A stretch of 64,000 nt of DNA from Paenibacillus sabuli (GCF_014705605.1 NZ_JACXIZ010000013.1:1-64000); one strand, 5' to 3'; counted from the stretch's first letter, positions 25,242-34,273 are shown. The notes: generated by a model from the letters alone, not told the origin. Made by a program: numbers and translations.

Positions 25242-26023
25242 GTTCCCAATCCGCGAATTCTTCGCCGCAGGCAACCGCTGCACTGATTTTGGATTACCAA
25301 AGCAATCCCACCAATGAAATCGCAACCCGGTTGATCGAGCATTATGAATCAATGGTGCGCATGGCAGCAGGCAAAATTTCGCGCAACCGTCCCGATTTGT
25401 ATGAGGATCTCTATCAGGTCGGGCAGATGGCTTTGCTTCGATTATTTTCGCAATACGATGCTTCTGTCGGGGTGCAATTCGAGCCTTACGCGATGAAAAG
25501 TATCATCGGGCATATGAAAAACTACTTGCGCGACAAATCCTGGTACGTGCAGGTGCCTAGGCGCATCAAGGAAAAAGGTATTCTGGTGCAACAAGCGGTT
25601 GACGAGCTCACGGTCAAACTGGAGCGGTCGCCCAACGTTGACGAAATTGCAGCCCATCTGGAGCTAAGCTATGAGGAAACGCTGGAAATTTTGGCTGGAC
25701 GCGACCTGTATCATTACGTCTCACTGGATACGCCGATCTCCGAAGAAGAGAGCAATACGACCTTGGGCGAGCTGATCGGCTCACAGGTAGACGATTATGA
25801 CTCTGTCGATAAAAAGCTCGATTTGCAGGAAGCGATGGCCAAGCTGAAACCGGAGGAGCAGCAAGTATTGCTGCTCGTGTTCGACGACGGCCTGCCGCAG
25901 CGCACGATTGCCGACCAGCTCGGCGTCTCGCAAATGAGCATTTCCCGCATTCAAAAACGGGCGATCGATAAGCTTAAGCACTATTTAACGGAGGCTAATG
26001 ACGCGTATGACGCCCATTTATGA
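25238..26023 (+). CDS. sigB: RNA polymerase sigma-B factor
   Basis: 261 aa, SigB/F/G subfamily. Region 2 includes YEDLYQVGQMALLRLFSQYD and FEPYAMKSIIGHMKNYLRD; region 3 includes VPRRIKEKG; region 4 has QRTIADQLGVSQMSISRIQKRA. Directs general-stress transcription. Translationally coupled to rsbW. Five promoters of its type can be read in this window. Confidence 0.95.
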   Translation: MSSQSANSSPQATAALILDYQSNPTNEIATRLIEHYESMVRMAAGKISRNRPDLYEDLYQVGQMALLRLFSQYDASVGVQFEPYAMKSIIGHMKNYLRDKSWYVQVPRRIKEKGILVQQAVDELTVKLERSPNVDEIAAHLELSYEETLEILAGRDLYHYVSLDTPISEEESNTTLGELIGSQVDDYDSVDKKLDLQEAMAKLKPEEQQVLLLVFDDGLPQRTIADQLGVSQMSISRIQKRAIDKLKHYLTEANDAYDAHL

Positions 26024-26061
26024 TTACGCGGCGTTCAGGCATTTTTCTCACGAATACTAGA

Positions 26062-26106
26062 GCGGGCATGAACAGCGTTTTTTGCGCTGACGCATGCTCG
26101 CCTTTT
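26062..26106 (+). terminator. Terminator of the sigB operon
   Basis: Long stem GCGGGCATG/CATGCTCGC with inner CAGCG/CGCTG pairing (26062-26101), then CTTTT. Confidence 0.8.
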
Positions 26107-26124
26107 ATTTGGTGCGGCTAAAAA

Positions 26125-26153
26125 TTGTCGTGCGCGTCAAATTCGAGTATGAT
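26125..26153 (+). promoter_or_regulatory. Sigma-A promoter of the corA-like gene
   Basis: TTGTCG (26125-26130), 17-bp spacer, TATGAT (26148-26153), 40 bases before the ATG. Confidence 0.7.
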
Positions 26154-26192
26154 GGATGAAGCAACGACGAGATAAGATCGGGAGGAACGCCT

Positions 26193-27215
26193 ATGTCGCA
26201 TCGCATGCTGCAGTACGCCGCGGGCTGGACGTGGCAGACCGTTGTAATGGACGAAGCCATGACCCCGACGCGGACCAAGCAGCTCCTGCCCGCCGCATGC
26301 GCAGGCTGGGTGGATGAGGCTTACCATCAAACCGATAACCGAATCGGCATCGGCTATCGTGCGGACGGCCTGCCTTTTTTGTATGGTACGCTTCGCTTTC
26401 AGGCGTCCGAAGCGTCTGAGGATATGCAGCATCTGCACTACCGATTGTCCGCCGAAGCGCTTTATACGCTCCATGACGACCCCCGGCTGCTGATTCGACT
26501 GCAGCAACCGCAGTGGGAAGACAAGCTGCAAGCCTGCGAAGGCGCCATTTCGGCTTTTTTTATCATCTTGACCGCCCTGCTGGACCCTTACCACGCCGGG
26601 CTGGACCGCTTCGAAGCCAGGCTAGCCGAGCTGGAATCGCATATGCAGCATCGCAACCACAAGCATTTGATCGATCGAATATTCGAACGGCGATACGAGC
26701 TATTGCATTGGCGGCACCTCTATATTCCGGTCAAGGAGCTGGAGGAAGCTGCGCAAGAGGCGTTTCTCGATGCGGCCCAAGACGAGCCGGCCTATACGCG
26801 ACTTCGCTACAAGCTGCAGCGCATCGAGACGCTGCTCAGCCACTATCACGCGGAGATTGAGACGCTCATCTCCATGGATGACGCTACGGCTAGCTTTCGA
26901 GGCAATGACATTATGCGTACGCTTACGATCTTTACTGTATTGTGCACGCCGGCGACAGTGGCAGGCGCGCTCTGGGGCATGAATTTCGAAGCGATGCCAT
27001 GGCTTGGAGAGCCTTGGGGCTTCGCGACGATTTGCGGCGCGATCGCGCTCGTCACGCTCCTGGTGTTCTTCTGGCTATGGCGCAAGGGCTGGACCGGGGA
27101 CATCCTCAAGGGGAGCAAGCCGGCCAAGCCTCAAAAGAGAGAATCCCCCGTCTCAAACGCGCGCATCTTGCCGCCCCGCAAAAGCCGCCTCTCGCGCTCC
27201 AGGCGAGGCGGCTGA
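26193..27215 (+). CDS. CorA-family divalent cation transporter
   Basis: 340 aa. A cytoplasmic helical funnel domain is followed by two C-terminal membrane segments and the family motif GMN in ALWGMNFEAMPW (about residue 270). The tail is Lys/Arg-rich. Likely a Mg/Co-type channel or, as in the CorA-related ZntB/YfjQ branches, an efflux protein. GGGAGG before the ATG. Single gene with its own promoter and terminator. Confidence 0.88.
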   Translation: MSHRMLQYAAGWTWQTVVMDEAMTPTRTKQLLPAACAGWVDEAYHQTDNRIGIGYRADGLPFLYGTLRFQASEASEDMQHLHYRLSAEALYTLHDDPRLLIRLQQPQWEDKLQACEGAISAFFIILTALLDPYHAGLDRFEARLAELESHMQHRNHKHLIDRIFERRYELLHWRHLYIPVKELEEAAQEAFLDAAQDEPAYTRLRYKLQRIETLLSHYHAEIETLISMDDATASFRGNDIMRTLTIFTVLCTPATVAGALWGMNFEAMPWLGEPWGFATICGAIALVTLLVFFWLWRKGWTGDILKGSKPAKPQKRESPVSNARILPPRKSRLSRSRRGG

Positions 27216-27238
27216 TGCTTTCCTTAAGGTAACCCTAC

Positions 27239-27270
27239 AAAAGACACCGATGCGCGCATCGGTGTCTTTT
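27239..27270. terminator. Bidirectional terminator
   Basis: Near-perfect palindrome AAAAGACACCGATGC/GCATCGGTGTCTTTT between the convergent corA-like and RsbY-like genes. Confidence 0.9.
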
Positions 27271-27321
27271 GGGGAACAGAAAGCGAAAGTTTCCCCTCAA
27301 ACCACAAACAGGCTGAAGGCA

Positions 27322-28530
27322 CTAGCCTTTCATATGCATATAGACGAGACAGCGATCATCCGAGCGGCTGGCTTGGCTATTGTTGCTGAACAGATCGTTT
27401 TCCCATATGGTCGGCGCATCTTCGCCGTTGGTTTCGGCCAGACGAGCAAACAGCATATCCAGCTTCTCTTCCTCTTCGCCATCCATGACATCGATTAACC
27501 CATCTGTGATCAATACGATTTTATCGCCGCTGCCGATCTGAATCGTCCGTTTTTCGAGCTGGATGTCGTCGAAAACCCCGATCGCAGGACCGCCGCCCTC
27601 CAACCGTTCGGTACGTTTGTCTGCGCGCAGCAGCAGCCCCGGCGGATGACCGGCATTGACATATTCCACTATCCCGGCTTTGACATCGACCAACATGTAG
27701 ATCCCGGTATAATAATACTGAATCAATTGGTCGGCGAACTGAAGCTGCAGCGCACGCCGATTGAGCTCGCGCACCACACGCTCGGGATCGATCAGCTTGG
27801 CCATGGCGTCCTTGAGCACCGACGCGATGAACATGCACACGAGCGACGAAGAGATGCCGTGCCCCATGGCATCAATCACGGCGATGCCGTAGCGGTGCTC
27901 GTCAATGCGATACCAGGCATACAGGTCGCCCGCCAATTCTTCGGAAGGACAAAAAATGGAATTAATCGCGATATCCGCCTCGTCTACCGGATGGGGCAGC
28001 GCTGCGGTCTGAACCTCTCTTGCCAGCCGCAGCTCCTCGCGCAATCTGCGATCCCGCTCTTTATGCCAATCCTTCTCTTCCTTGAGCCTGAGCGCCACTC
28101 GAATTCGGGCGAGCAGTTCAATTTTGTTGATTGGCTTGGTCACATAGTCGATGGCGCCGGCATCCAGCGCTTCAGCCAGCTTTTTGGAATCTCCGATCGC
28201 GGTAACCATGATAATCGGGATATCACGCAGTCTCTCCGACTGCTGCAGCGCCCGACAAGCCGTGATCCCATCGATGCGGGGCATCATCATATCCAGCAGA
28301 ATCAGATCGTACTCGGGCTCGGGCAAGGGCATATTCGTATCGCTATGGTCTTCGCCTCGCTCGTTCAAGCCGAACAGCTTGAAAAGTTCATCGCCGGAGG
28401 AAGCGGACTGCACATTCCGATAGCCTGCTCGTTTCAGCATTTCTTGCACCACTGTAATGTTCATTGGATTATCGTCGACAATCAGAATACGCATATTCCA
28501 GCTTTTTGAACCTCGCTGTTCACTGTTCAT
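27322..28530 (-). CDS. Receiver-PP2C phosphatase, RsbY/RsbP-like activator of SigB
   Basis: 402 aa. The N-terminal response-regulator domain has LIVDDNP, phospho-acceptor Asp in YDLILLDMMMPRIDG, and Lys in DYVTKPI; there are about 20 extra residues before the Asp strand (ERGEDHSDTNMPLPEPE). The SpoIIE-type PP2C domain has AGDLYAW, VIDAMGHG, VNAGHPP, ITDGLID and SDDRC. Such proteins dephosphorylate RsbV-P (RsbY in B. cereus, RsbP/RsbU in B. subtilis). Downstream of a YtxG-like gene driven by a sigma-B-like promoter. No partner kinase is seen here. Confidence 0.88.
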   Translation of the reverse strand: MNSEQRGSKSWNMRILIVDDNPMNITVVQEMLKRAGYRNVQSASSGDELFKLFGLNERGEDHSDTNMPLPEPEYDLILLDMMMPRIDGITACRALQQSERLRDIPIIMVTAIGDSKKLAEALDAGAIDYVTKPINKIELLARIRVALRLKEEKDWHKERDRRLREELRLAREVQTAALPHPVDEADIAINSIFCPSEELAGDLYAWYRIDEHRYGIAVIDAMGHGISSSLVCMFIASVLKDAMAKLIDPERVVRELNRRALQLQFADQLIQYYYTGIYMLVDVKAGIVEYVNAGHPPGLLLRADKRTERLEGGGPAIGVFDDIQLEKRTIQIGSGDKIVLITDGLIDVMDGEEEEKLDMLFARLAETNGEDAPTIWENDLFSNNSQASRSDDRCLVYMHMKG

Positions 28531-28568
28531 TGCTGCATCTCCTATCTACCGATTACAACGCGCTTTCT

Positions 28569-29123
28569 TTAAGAGCCGTAGCGCCTACTCTGTTCGGCTG
28601 CCGCCGCCTCTGCGACCGGGGCGATTGCCGTGGTTTTACTGGTTGGAGCAGCTACCGGGGCTTGACTCTCCTTTTTTTGCTTGGCGGACTGCAGCGCTCC
28701 GCTTACGATTTTGGCGGTTTTTACGCCGGTTTCCAGCCAATCCAGCCAAGCCATGCGCGGCTTGTGCTGACCGGAGCTTGCAACTGCATCCCCGGCTTGT
28801 CGGTTTAGTTTGTCCATCCACGATACCGAGACCTGTTTCGCCGAATTTGTCAATTCGTGGGCAGCCGTGCCGACATCGCGTACGGTCAGCATCAGCGGAT
28901 CGATGGCGCTGATTTGCTTGTTGACTTGGTCGACGAGGCCGCGTACGCTGATCACCAGATCCTCGACGTCATCCTTTGAGCTGTGCACCAGATCGCGCGC
29001 TTCTTTTAAGGTCTCGTTAGCCGTTTCGATAGAGGCTTGGGCTTTGCGCATCGTCTGCACGAGAAAGATGACGAGGACCGCCACCGCGATTGCCATAATC
29101 AGAACACTAATTTCAATGATCAT
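28569..29123 (-). CDS. DUF948 (YtxG-like) membrane-anchored stress protein
   Basis: 184 aa. An N-terminal membrane anchor (IEISVLIMAIAVAVLVIFLVQTM) precedes a long helical coiled region typical of DUF948, the family of B. subtilis general-stress protein YtxG. The C-terminus is Ala/Pro-rich. GGAGGG lies 8 bases before the ATG. First gene of a unit with the RsbY-like phosphatase, so stress would raise the level of a SigB activator. Confidence 0.88.
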   Translation of the reverse strand: MIIEISVLIMAIAVAVLVIFLVQTMRKAQASIETANETLKEARDLVHSSKDDVEDLVISVRGLVDQVNKQISAIDPLMLTVRDVGTAAHELTNSAKQVSVSWMDKLNRQAGDAVASSGQHKPRMAWLDWLETGVKTAKIVSGALQSAKQKKESQAPVAAPTSKTTAIAPVAEAAAAEQSRRYGS

Positions 29124-29193
29124 TTAAAATCCCTCCACTTGGACAAATATAATTGGACATGGGGCGCCGACAGCCTTTTTTGTATGTATATCG

Positions 29194-29219
29194 TTACCCC
29201 TGCCGGCGTATGCTGAATC
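29194..29219 (-). promoter_or_regulatory. Sigma-B-like promoter of the DUF948-rsbY unit
   Basis: Minus strand GATTCA (29219-29214), 14-bp spacer, GGGTAA (29199-29194), 71 bases before the DUF948 start. Divergent from the next promoter. Confidence 0.6.
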
Positions 29220-29246
29220 AACCCGTTATTTGGAAGATCAAGAGCT

Positions 29247-29272
29247 GTTTCACCTTGATTCTGGGCGGTTAA
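29247..29272 (+). promoter_or_regulatory. Sigma-B-like promoter of the DUF1328 gene
   Basis: GTTTCA (29247-29252), 14-bp spacer, GGTTAA (29267-29272), 71 bases before the start codon. Hexamers identical to those at 21206-21231. Confidence 0.6.
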
Positions 29273-29343
29273 TGATGCCACAAGCAGATGGCGCAAGCCG
29301 GCTAAGGCAAAGCCAAAACTTAAACGATGTGAAAGGTATGGTG

Positions 29344-29514
29344 ATGAACATGTTGAGATGGGCAGCAATATTCTTTATTATCGCAATCGTCGCAGCCGTA
29401 TTCGGTTTTGGAGGCATTGTAGACGCGGCGGCAGGAATCGCCAAAATCCTTTTCTTCGTCTTCCTGATTTTGTTCCTGATCTCCCTCATTACGGGCAGAA
29501 GAAAGTCATTATAG
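29344..29514 (+). CDS. DUF1328 (UPF0391) small membrane protein
   Basis: 56 aa, two membrane segments: [22 protein letters not shown] and [16 protein letters not shown], the exact layout of the DUF1328 family (YtjA in E. coli). ATG 29344 chosen because AAAGG lies 7 bases upstream; ATG 29350 is the alternative. Sigma-B-like promoter upstream. Confidence 0.9.
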   Translation: MNMLRWAAIFFIIAIVAAVFGFGGIVDAAAGIAKILFFVFLILFLISLITGRRKSL

Positions 29515-29575
29515 CCGAGGACGAAGTTACGTTCGGCTGAAGTGTATGATATGCCAATAAAGCATGAATTGCAGT

Positions 29576-29615
29576 AAAGACCGCTTGTAGCGCCACGGCG
29601 CCGCAGGCGGTCTTT
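29576..29615. terminator. Hairpin after the DUF1328 gene
   Basis: Arms AAAGACCGC and GCGGTCTTT around a GC-rich inner region. A weak terminator without a long T run. Confidence 0.45.
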
Positions 29616-29702
29616 GCTGCGGTTCGGGGCAGCCGCCCACGCCCTCCGCTACAGTGCTGAATAGAATGCATCAAACGAATCAATGCGATCGGGGGGATTG
29701 AT

Positions 29703-30470
29703 GTGGATGTGCGCACTGCCCTATTTTTAGCCGCCGTCTGCGGGCAGACGTATGTGCAATATGCGGACGGCGGGCCCTTTGTCGTACCGGACGGCTACAC
29801 GGCCATTGGCGAGATCTGGGCGGGCAATGCGGGGCCGCTTCCCGAGCGCTTCGGCTTCGTGCTGGAATCGAGCGACCGCGTCATTGTCGCCTTCCGCGGC
29901 ACCCGCTCGACATATGACTGGGTCTCGGACTTCATCGCCGAGCAAGTGCCCTATCCGTGGGCGGCAGACGGCGGGATGAGCCATCAGGGGTTTACCGATA
30001 TATATGCCACCTGCCGGGACGGCCTGGTGGCGCTGCTAAACACCTTGCCCCGACGCAAGACCCTCTATATCGCCGGACACAGCCTCGGCGGCGCGCTGGC
30101 GACGCTGGCCGCGCCGGACCTGGCTCGTCATGGCGGCATGGGGCAGCCTGTCGTGTACACCTTTGCGGCCCCCCGAGTCGGCAACAGCCGCTACGTCAGC
30201 ATGTACAATCGTACAATTCAGCTTAGCGCGCGAATATACAACACGTACGACATCGTGCCTCATCTACCGCCCTTCTTGTACAAATCGCCGCGTACGGATA
30301 AGCTGTACGAGTACCTTCACGTCAAGAGCGGCTACGAATTGAGCTACGATACCGGCTCGCTGTCGGGCAACCACCTGCTCAAAGGCTACTTCGCCGCGCT
30401 GGCGGCCAAGGACCCCGCCTTCGCCCGCTCGATGTGCAGCCGCCCCGAAGGCCTTTGCCCGATCATCTAG
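29703..30470 (+). CDS. Class 3 lipase-family protein
   Basis: 255 aa. VIVAFRGTRSTYDWVSDF and the nucleophile elbow IAGHSLGGALATL are the class 3 lipase motifs; AAPRVGN follows, with the acid in YDIVPHLPP and a C-terminal His in GNHLLKGY. No signal peptide, so probably intracellular. GTG start after GGGGGG; an overlapping ATG two bases earlier is out of frame. Confidence 0.88.
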   Translation: MDVRTALFLAAVCGQTYVQYADGGPFVVPDGYTAIGEIWAGNAGPLPERFGFVLESSDRVIVAFRGTRSTYDWVSDFIAEQVPYPWAADGGMSHQGFTDIYATCRDGLVALLNTLPRRKTLYIAGHSLGGALATLAAPDLARHGGMGQPVVYTFAAPRVGNSRYVSMYNRTIQLSARIYNTYDIVPHLPPFLYKSPRTDKLYEYLHVKSGYELSYDTGSLSGNHLLKGYFAALAAKDPAFARSMCSRPEGLCPII

Positions 30471-30477
30471 ACCTCGC

Positions 30478-31122
30478 TTACCAGGGCAGCAGGTAGAGCA
30501 GGATGGCAAAAAAATGCGCAATCGAGCCGCCAAGCACAAACAAATGCCATACGGCGTGGTGATATGGAAAGCTCCTCCACACATAAAACACGGTGCCCAG
30601 CGTGTACAGGATGCCGCCTGCAAGCAGCAAGCCTACGCCGCCGGAGGCCATATTGGCCACGAGCGGCTTCCATGCGAACAGAATGAGCCAGCCCATTGCA
30701 ATATAAATCAAGGTCGAGGTATACAGGAAGCGCGAGGCGAAGAAGGCCTTGAACACGACGCCGCATAGCGCCATCCCCCACACGATGCCAAACAGCGTCC
30801 AGCCCAGGGCGCCCTGAATTACAGTAAAAAGGATCGGCGTGTAGGTACCGGCGATGAACAGGTAAATGCACGAATGATCCATTGCCTCGAAGCGGTTTTT
30901 AGCCTTGCCCTCGGGAAAGCTGTGCACCAGGGTCGAGGCTACATAGAGCAGCAGCATTGCACTCCCGTAAATGGAAAAGCTGACGATATGCCACGCCGTG
31001 CCGTGCAGCGAAGCGCTCACGACGAGCACGACCAGCGCCGCGATGCTGAGCGCCGCTCCGATGCCGTGCGTCAGGGCGTTGGCCCATTCCTCACGTCTGG
31101 AGTATACATGGGTATTGGCCAT
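30478..31122 (-). CDS. Hemolysin III / PAQR-family membrane protein
   Basis: 214 aa, seven membrane segments. EEWANALTHGIGAALSIAAL, STLVHSFPEGKAKNRFEAMDHSCIYLFIAGTYTP and the C-terminal FPYHHAVWHLFVLGGSIAHF hold the conserved His/Asp metal ligands of the PAQR family. Cellular role not established. Convergent with the lipase gene and directly after a small basic gene. Confidence 0.92.
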   Translation of the reverse strand: MANTHVYSRREEWANALTHGIGAALSIAALVVLVVSASLHGTAWHIVSFSIYGSAMLLLYVASTLVHSFPEGKAKNRFEAMDHSCIYLFIAGTYTPILFTVIQGALGWTLFGIVWGMALCGVVFKAFFASRFLYTSTLIYIAMGWLILFAWKPLVANMASGGVGLLLAGGILYTLGTVFYVWRSFPYHHAVWHLFVLGGSIAHFFAILLYLLPW

Positions 31123-31123
31123 T

Positions 31124-31345
31124 TCAGACCCCCATCCGCTTGCGCTGATTGTTGATCTTTTTGGTATTTTGGCTCTTCATGGCGGGCTGATTCCCCGCGC
31201 TCTGATGCTTCTGCTGCTTGCCTTGCGCTTGCTGCGCCTGTTTTTTTTGCGCGAGCTTCTGCTTCACGGCGTCGGCCAGCGAAATCTTGCGCGGCTCGGC
31301 TGCGTCCTGAGCAGCATTCTCCGAAGCGGACAGTTGATCGGTCAT
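31124..31345 (-). CDS. Small basic Gln/Lys-rich protein
   Basis: 73 aa, very Lys/Gln/Ala-rich (VKQKLAQKKQAQQAQGKQQKH), likely disordered and nucleic-acid-binding in character. Start at ATG 31345, with AGGTG 7 bases upstream. Its stop lies one base before the hemolysin III start, so the two form an operon. Family not recognised. Confidence 0.7.
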   Translation of the reverse strand: MTDQLSASENAAQDAAEPRKISLADAVKQKLAQKKQAQQAQGKQQKHQSAGNQPAMKSQNTKKINNQRKRMGV

Positions 31346-31502
31346 CACGATTCACCTCGCATGGACTAGTTAGTACCAGTTTAGCGTTTTTTGCGCCGGT
31401 TCGCCACTCTCGTTTTCATTATCGCCTTGCGCGGTTTACAATAGGAATGTGGGCGGGATGCAACAGGGATCCCGGGATTCACCAGACAAGGGAGGACAAC
31501 AT

Positions 31503-32462
31503 GTGGAAAGAATGTTGATTGCGCTTCACGGCTTCGAGCCGGAGCAGCGGCGGCGGCTGCAGGACACGCTTCCGGGATGGCAGGTACGGTTTGCCAAAGC
31601 GGACGAACTGAAGACCGAGGAGATTAAACGGGCCGAAATCATTTGCGGCTGGAGCTCCAAAATTGCCGAGGCCGCGCTGGCCGAGGACAGCGCGCTGCGC
31701 TGGGTGCAGGGCTGGTCCGCCGGCGTGGACTATATGCCGCTGGAGGCGTTGCAGCGGCGCGGCGTGCTGCTGACGACCGGGAGCGGCGTACATCCCAATC
31801 CGATGTCGGAGACCGCCTTCGCGCTCATGCTCGCAATGACGCGCGGCGTGCATCTGGCCGTCCGCAATCAGCAGGACCGCCGGTGGGACAAGCCGCGCGG
31901 GCTCGGCGAGCTGCACGGCGCCACGATCGGCATCGTCGGCGCCGGTACGATCGGCCGCGAGATCGCCAGGCTGGCCCGCGCTTTCGGCATGCGGGTACTG
32001 GGCCTGCGGCGCAGCGGCGTGGCAGACGAGCACTACGACCGGATGTATGCGCCCGAGGGGCTCGACGAGCTGCTGGGCAGCTGCGACTATGTCGTCAATG
32101 TGCTGCCGGCGACGCCGCGGACGCGCGGCCTCTTCGACGAAGGGCGCTTCGCTGCGATGAAGCGCGGGGCGATCTTCGTGAATATCGGACGCGGCGCCAC
32201 GGTCAAGACGGAGTCGCTGCTCGCCGCGCTGCGCAGCGGCGCGCTGGGCGGCGCGGGACTCGATGTATTCGAGCGGGAGCCGCTGCCGGAGGACCATCCG
32301 CTCTGGACGATGCCGCAGGTCGTCATCACCCCTCATCTGGGCGGCGAGACCGCCAGCTACAACGACCGGATCGTCGCTCTGTTCATGGACAACCTCGCGC
32401 TGTATCTCGAGGGGCGCGGCGCGTCCATGGCGAACCTCGTCGATTACGAGGCCAGCTACTAG
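31503..32462 (+). CDS. D-2-hydroxyacid dehydrogenase
   Basis: 319 aa. NAD motif IGIVGAGTIGREIARLARAFG, catalytic Arg in NIGRGATVK, Glu in FEREPLPEDHPLW and His in TPHLGGET. Reduces a 2-keto acid to a D-hydroxy acid. GTG 31503 is used: GGAGG is 7 bases upstream. The ATG two bases earlier is out of frame and stops after five codons. Confidence 0.9.
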   Translation: MERMLIALHGFEPEQRRRLQDTLPGWQVRFAKADELKTEEIKRAEIICGWSSKIAEAALAEDSALRWVQGWSAGVDYMPLEALQRRGVLLTTGSGVHPNPMSETAFALMLAMTRGVHLAVRNQQDRRWDKPRGLGELHGATIGIVGAGTIGREIARLARAFGMRVLGLRRSGVADEHYDRMYAPEGLDELLGSCDYVVNVLPATPRTRGLFDEGRFAAMKRGAIFVNIGRGATVKTESLLAALRSGALGGAGLDVFEREPLPEDHPLWTMPQVVITPHLGGETASYNDRIVALFMDNLALYLEGRGASMANLVDYEASY

Positions 32463-32468
32463 CCGCTC

Positions 32469-32825
32469 CTACTCTTCACGGGTCTGCATGACGTCGTCAT
32501 TGGAATAATAGACGCGCGTATCGAGCAGCACCGTCAGCGTGCGCGCGTCCGCATCGTAGGCCAGCCGGGGCGGCTTGCGCCCGTAGAGCCACCACTTGCG
32601 CACCTCGGGTCGCGGCCCCGACTCCTCCTCGAAGTAGAAAAGGTTCAGATCGTCCGACAGCGGCGCCAAGCGCGTCCATAGCTCGGAGGACACCTGCTCG
32701 ACCCGCACTTGCCAGTCCGCCCCTTCCCGGCCAAGCACAAACGGCGTGCCCGCCGCCGCGCTATCCAGGAGCAGCGTGCCCGTCACCTGCTTGATCAGTA
32801 ATCTCTTCGCATCGCTCACCCGCAA
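32469..32825 (-). CDS. Hypothetical protein at the end of the ferritin operon
   Basis: 118 aa, mixed alpha/beta, with aromatic-rich middle (DLNLFYFEEES, RKWWLYGRKPPRLAY). TTG start five bases after AAGGAGG; a GTG six bases on is possible. Follows the pirin gene by 28 bases on the same strand. Family not recognised. Confidence 0.65.
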   Translation of the reverse strand: MRVSDAKRLLIKQVTGTLLLDSAAAGTPFVLGREGADWQVRVEQVSSELWTRLAPLSDDLNLFYFEEESGPRPEVRKWWLYGRKPPRLAYDADARTLTVLLDTRVYYSNDDVMQTREE

Positions 32826-32853
32826 TTCAGCCTCCTTGGCCGCCGCCTTTCGT

Positions 32854-33555
32854 TCACGGCAGGTCGATTAATACGTAACGTGCGCCCGCATCGGCCGCGG
32901 TCAGCGGCAGCTGCGGCGTGTCGGTCAGTCGGGCGCCGTCCCCTTGCTCCAGCCGCTCGCCGTACGGCAGCTCCAGCACCCCTTTCAGGACATACAGATA
33001 GATCCGACGCCCTTCCGGCTGTTCGAAGACAAGGCGCTGGCCGGGGTCAAGCTCGGAGATGTAAAGCGTCAGGTCCTGGTGAACGCGGGCGATGCCCTCG
33101 CCTCCTTGCGCAGATGCGAGCGGGAGCAAGCGACCGCGCATCGCCTCCAGCGAGTAAGACGTCGTCTCGTACGAAGGGGCAAGCCCGCGCTCTGCCGGCG
33201 TGAACCAGATCTGAAGCAGATGCACCTCGTCCTCGCCGGGATTGGTCTCGCTGTGGACGATGCCGCTGCCCGCGCTCATGCGCTGGACTTCGCCGTATCC
33301 GGTCTCGGCGACATGGCCGAGACTGTCCTCATGCCGCAATCGTCCGCCGAGCACGACGGAGACGATCTCCATCTCCCGGTGCGGATGGCCGCCGAAGCCC
33401 CGTCCTCCGGCGATACGGTCTTCGTTGAACACGCGCAGCGGACCAAAGGGCGGATTGTCCGGATCGATATGGTCCGCAAACGGAAAGCTCAGTCGGCTTT
33501 TCAGCCACGGCAAATCGGTGCGGTACCGCTCATCGGCCTTGTAAATACGCAGCAT
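32854..33555 (-). CDS. Pirin-family protein (YhhW type)
   Basis: 233 aa, two cupin domains. Metal ligands His57, His59, His101 and Glu103 (GGHPHREMEIVSV, GSGIVHSE) match pirin. Some bacterial homologues have quercetinase activity; others are redox-linked regulators. Third gene of a four-gene unit behind ferritin, so an iron- or oxidation-related role is plausible. Confidence 0.92.
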   Translation of the reverse strand: MLRIYKADERYRTDLPWLKSRLSFPFADHIDPDNPPFGPLRVFNEDRIAGGRGFGGHPHREMEIVSVVLGGRLRHEDSLGHVAETGYGEVQRMSAGSGIVHSETNPGEDEVHLLQIWFTPAERGLAPSYETTSYSLEAMRGRLLPLASAQGGEGIARVHQDLTLYISELDPGQRLVFEQPEGRRIYLYVLKGVLELPYGERLEQGDGARLTDTPQLPLTAADAGARYVLIDLP

Positions 33556-33580
33556 GATTGCAACGCCTCCTCAAATCGAA

Positions 33581-34255
33581 TTAACGTTCGCGCAGACTGG
33601 CCGTGAGCCAGCTCCAGGCCCGCCCCAGCGTACGCTCCAGGTTCGACACGCGATCAGCGTCGATATACGGATCGGCGTGGCGCAGATAATCGGTATGGCC
33701 GCCCAGCAGGGGAATCGCTTCGATATGACCCGGCGCGTGCTTGAGCGGCTGCCAGCGCGGCATGCGGGAGCGCCCCTCCTGCGACCAGCCGCCCCACGAG
33801 CCGAGGCGCGTAACGGGGTCGGTCCGACGCCCGGATGCGTCGACCGCGTACAGATAGCAGACGTGGGCGGCCAGCGCGCGGGAAACCGGGACGCGCGGCG
33901 AGCCGATCTGCACGACCCGTATGTCGGAGAGCCCGGATGCAGTCCGTAAAAGATCGGCTGCGTGGCAAGCCGCAGCTCCGCCGCCGCTATGTCCGATCAG
34001 CACGAGCGGACTGTCGCCGCCTGACGACTCTCCTACGATCTGTGCGATGTGTCTGCCGCCGCGACGGGCCGCAAGGACATCGCGCAGCACCTCCGGCGCT
34101 TGCAGCAACACGCTGCGCCGATCGTCGCCATAAGGGTAGAGCACCCGTATGTCGGGCGTCCAGCCAGCGCTCTGGCTCAGCTGCTCGAGACGCTGTCGGC
34201 AGACAACGAAAAAACTCTCCCGCGTCGCAATGCCCGCCAGCAAGTAGATGCGCAT
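33581..34255 (-). CDS. Alpha/beta hydrolase-like protein
   Basis: 224 aa. PLVLIGHSGGGAAACHAADLL holds a Ser nucleophile elbow; VQIGSPRVPVS and a C-terminal PLLGGHTDYL (possible catalytic His) follow. A lipase-like fold with a substrate that cannot be told. Begins 18 bases after ferritin with only a weak AGGTG site. Confidence 0.78.
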   Translation of the reverse strand: MRIYLLAGIATRESFFVVCRQRLEQLSQSAGWTPDIRVLYPYGDDRRSVLLQAPEVLRDVLAARRGGRHIAQIVGESSGGDSPLVLIGHSGGGAAACHAADLLRTASGLSDIRVVQIGSPRVPVSRALAAHVCYLYAVDASGRRTDPVTRLGSWGGWSQEGRSRMPRWQPLKHAPGHIEAIPLLGGHTDYLRHADPYIDADRVSNLERTLGRAWSWLTASLRER

Positions 34256-34273
34256 GTCCGAGGGACACCTGTC

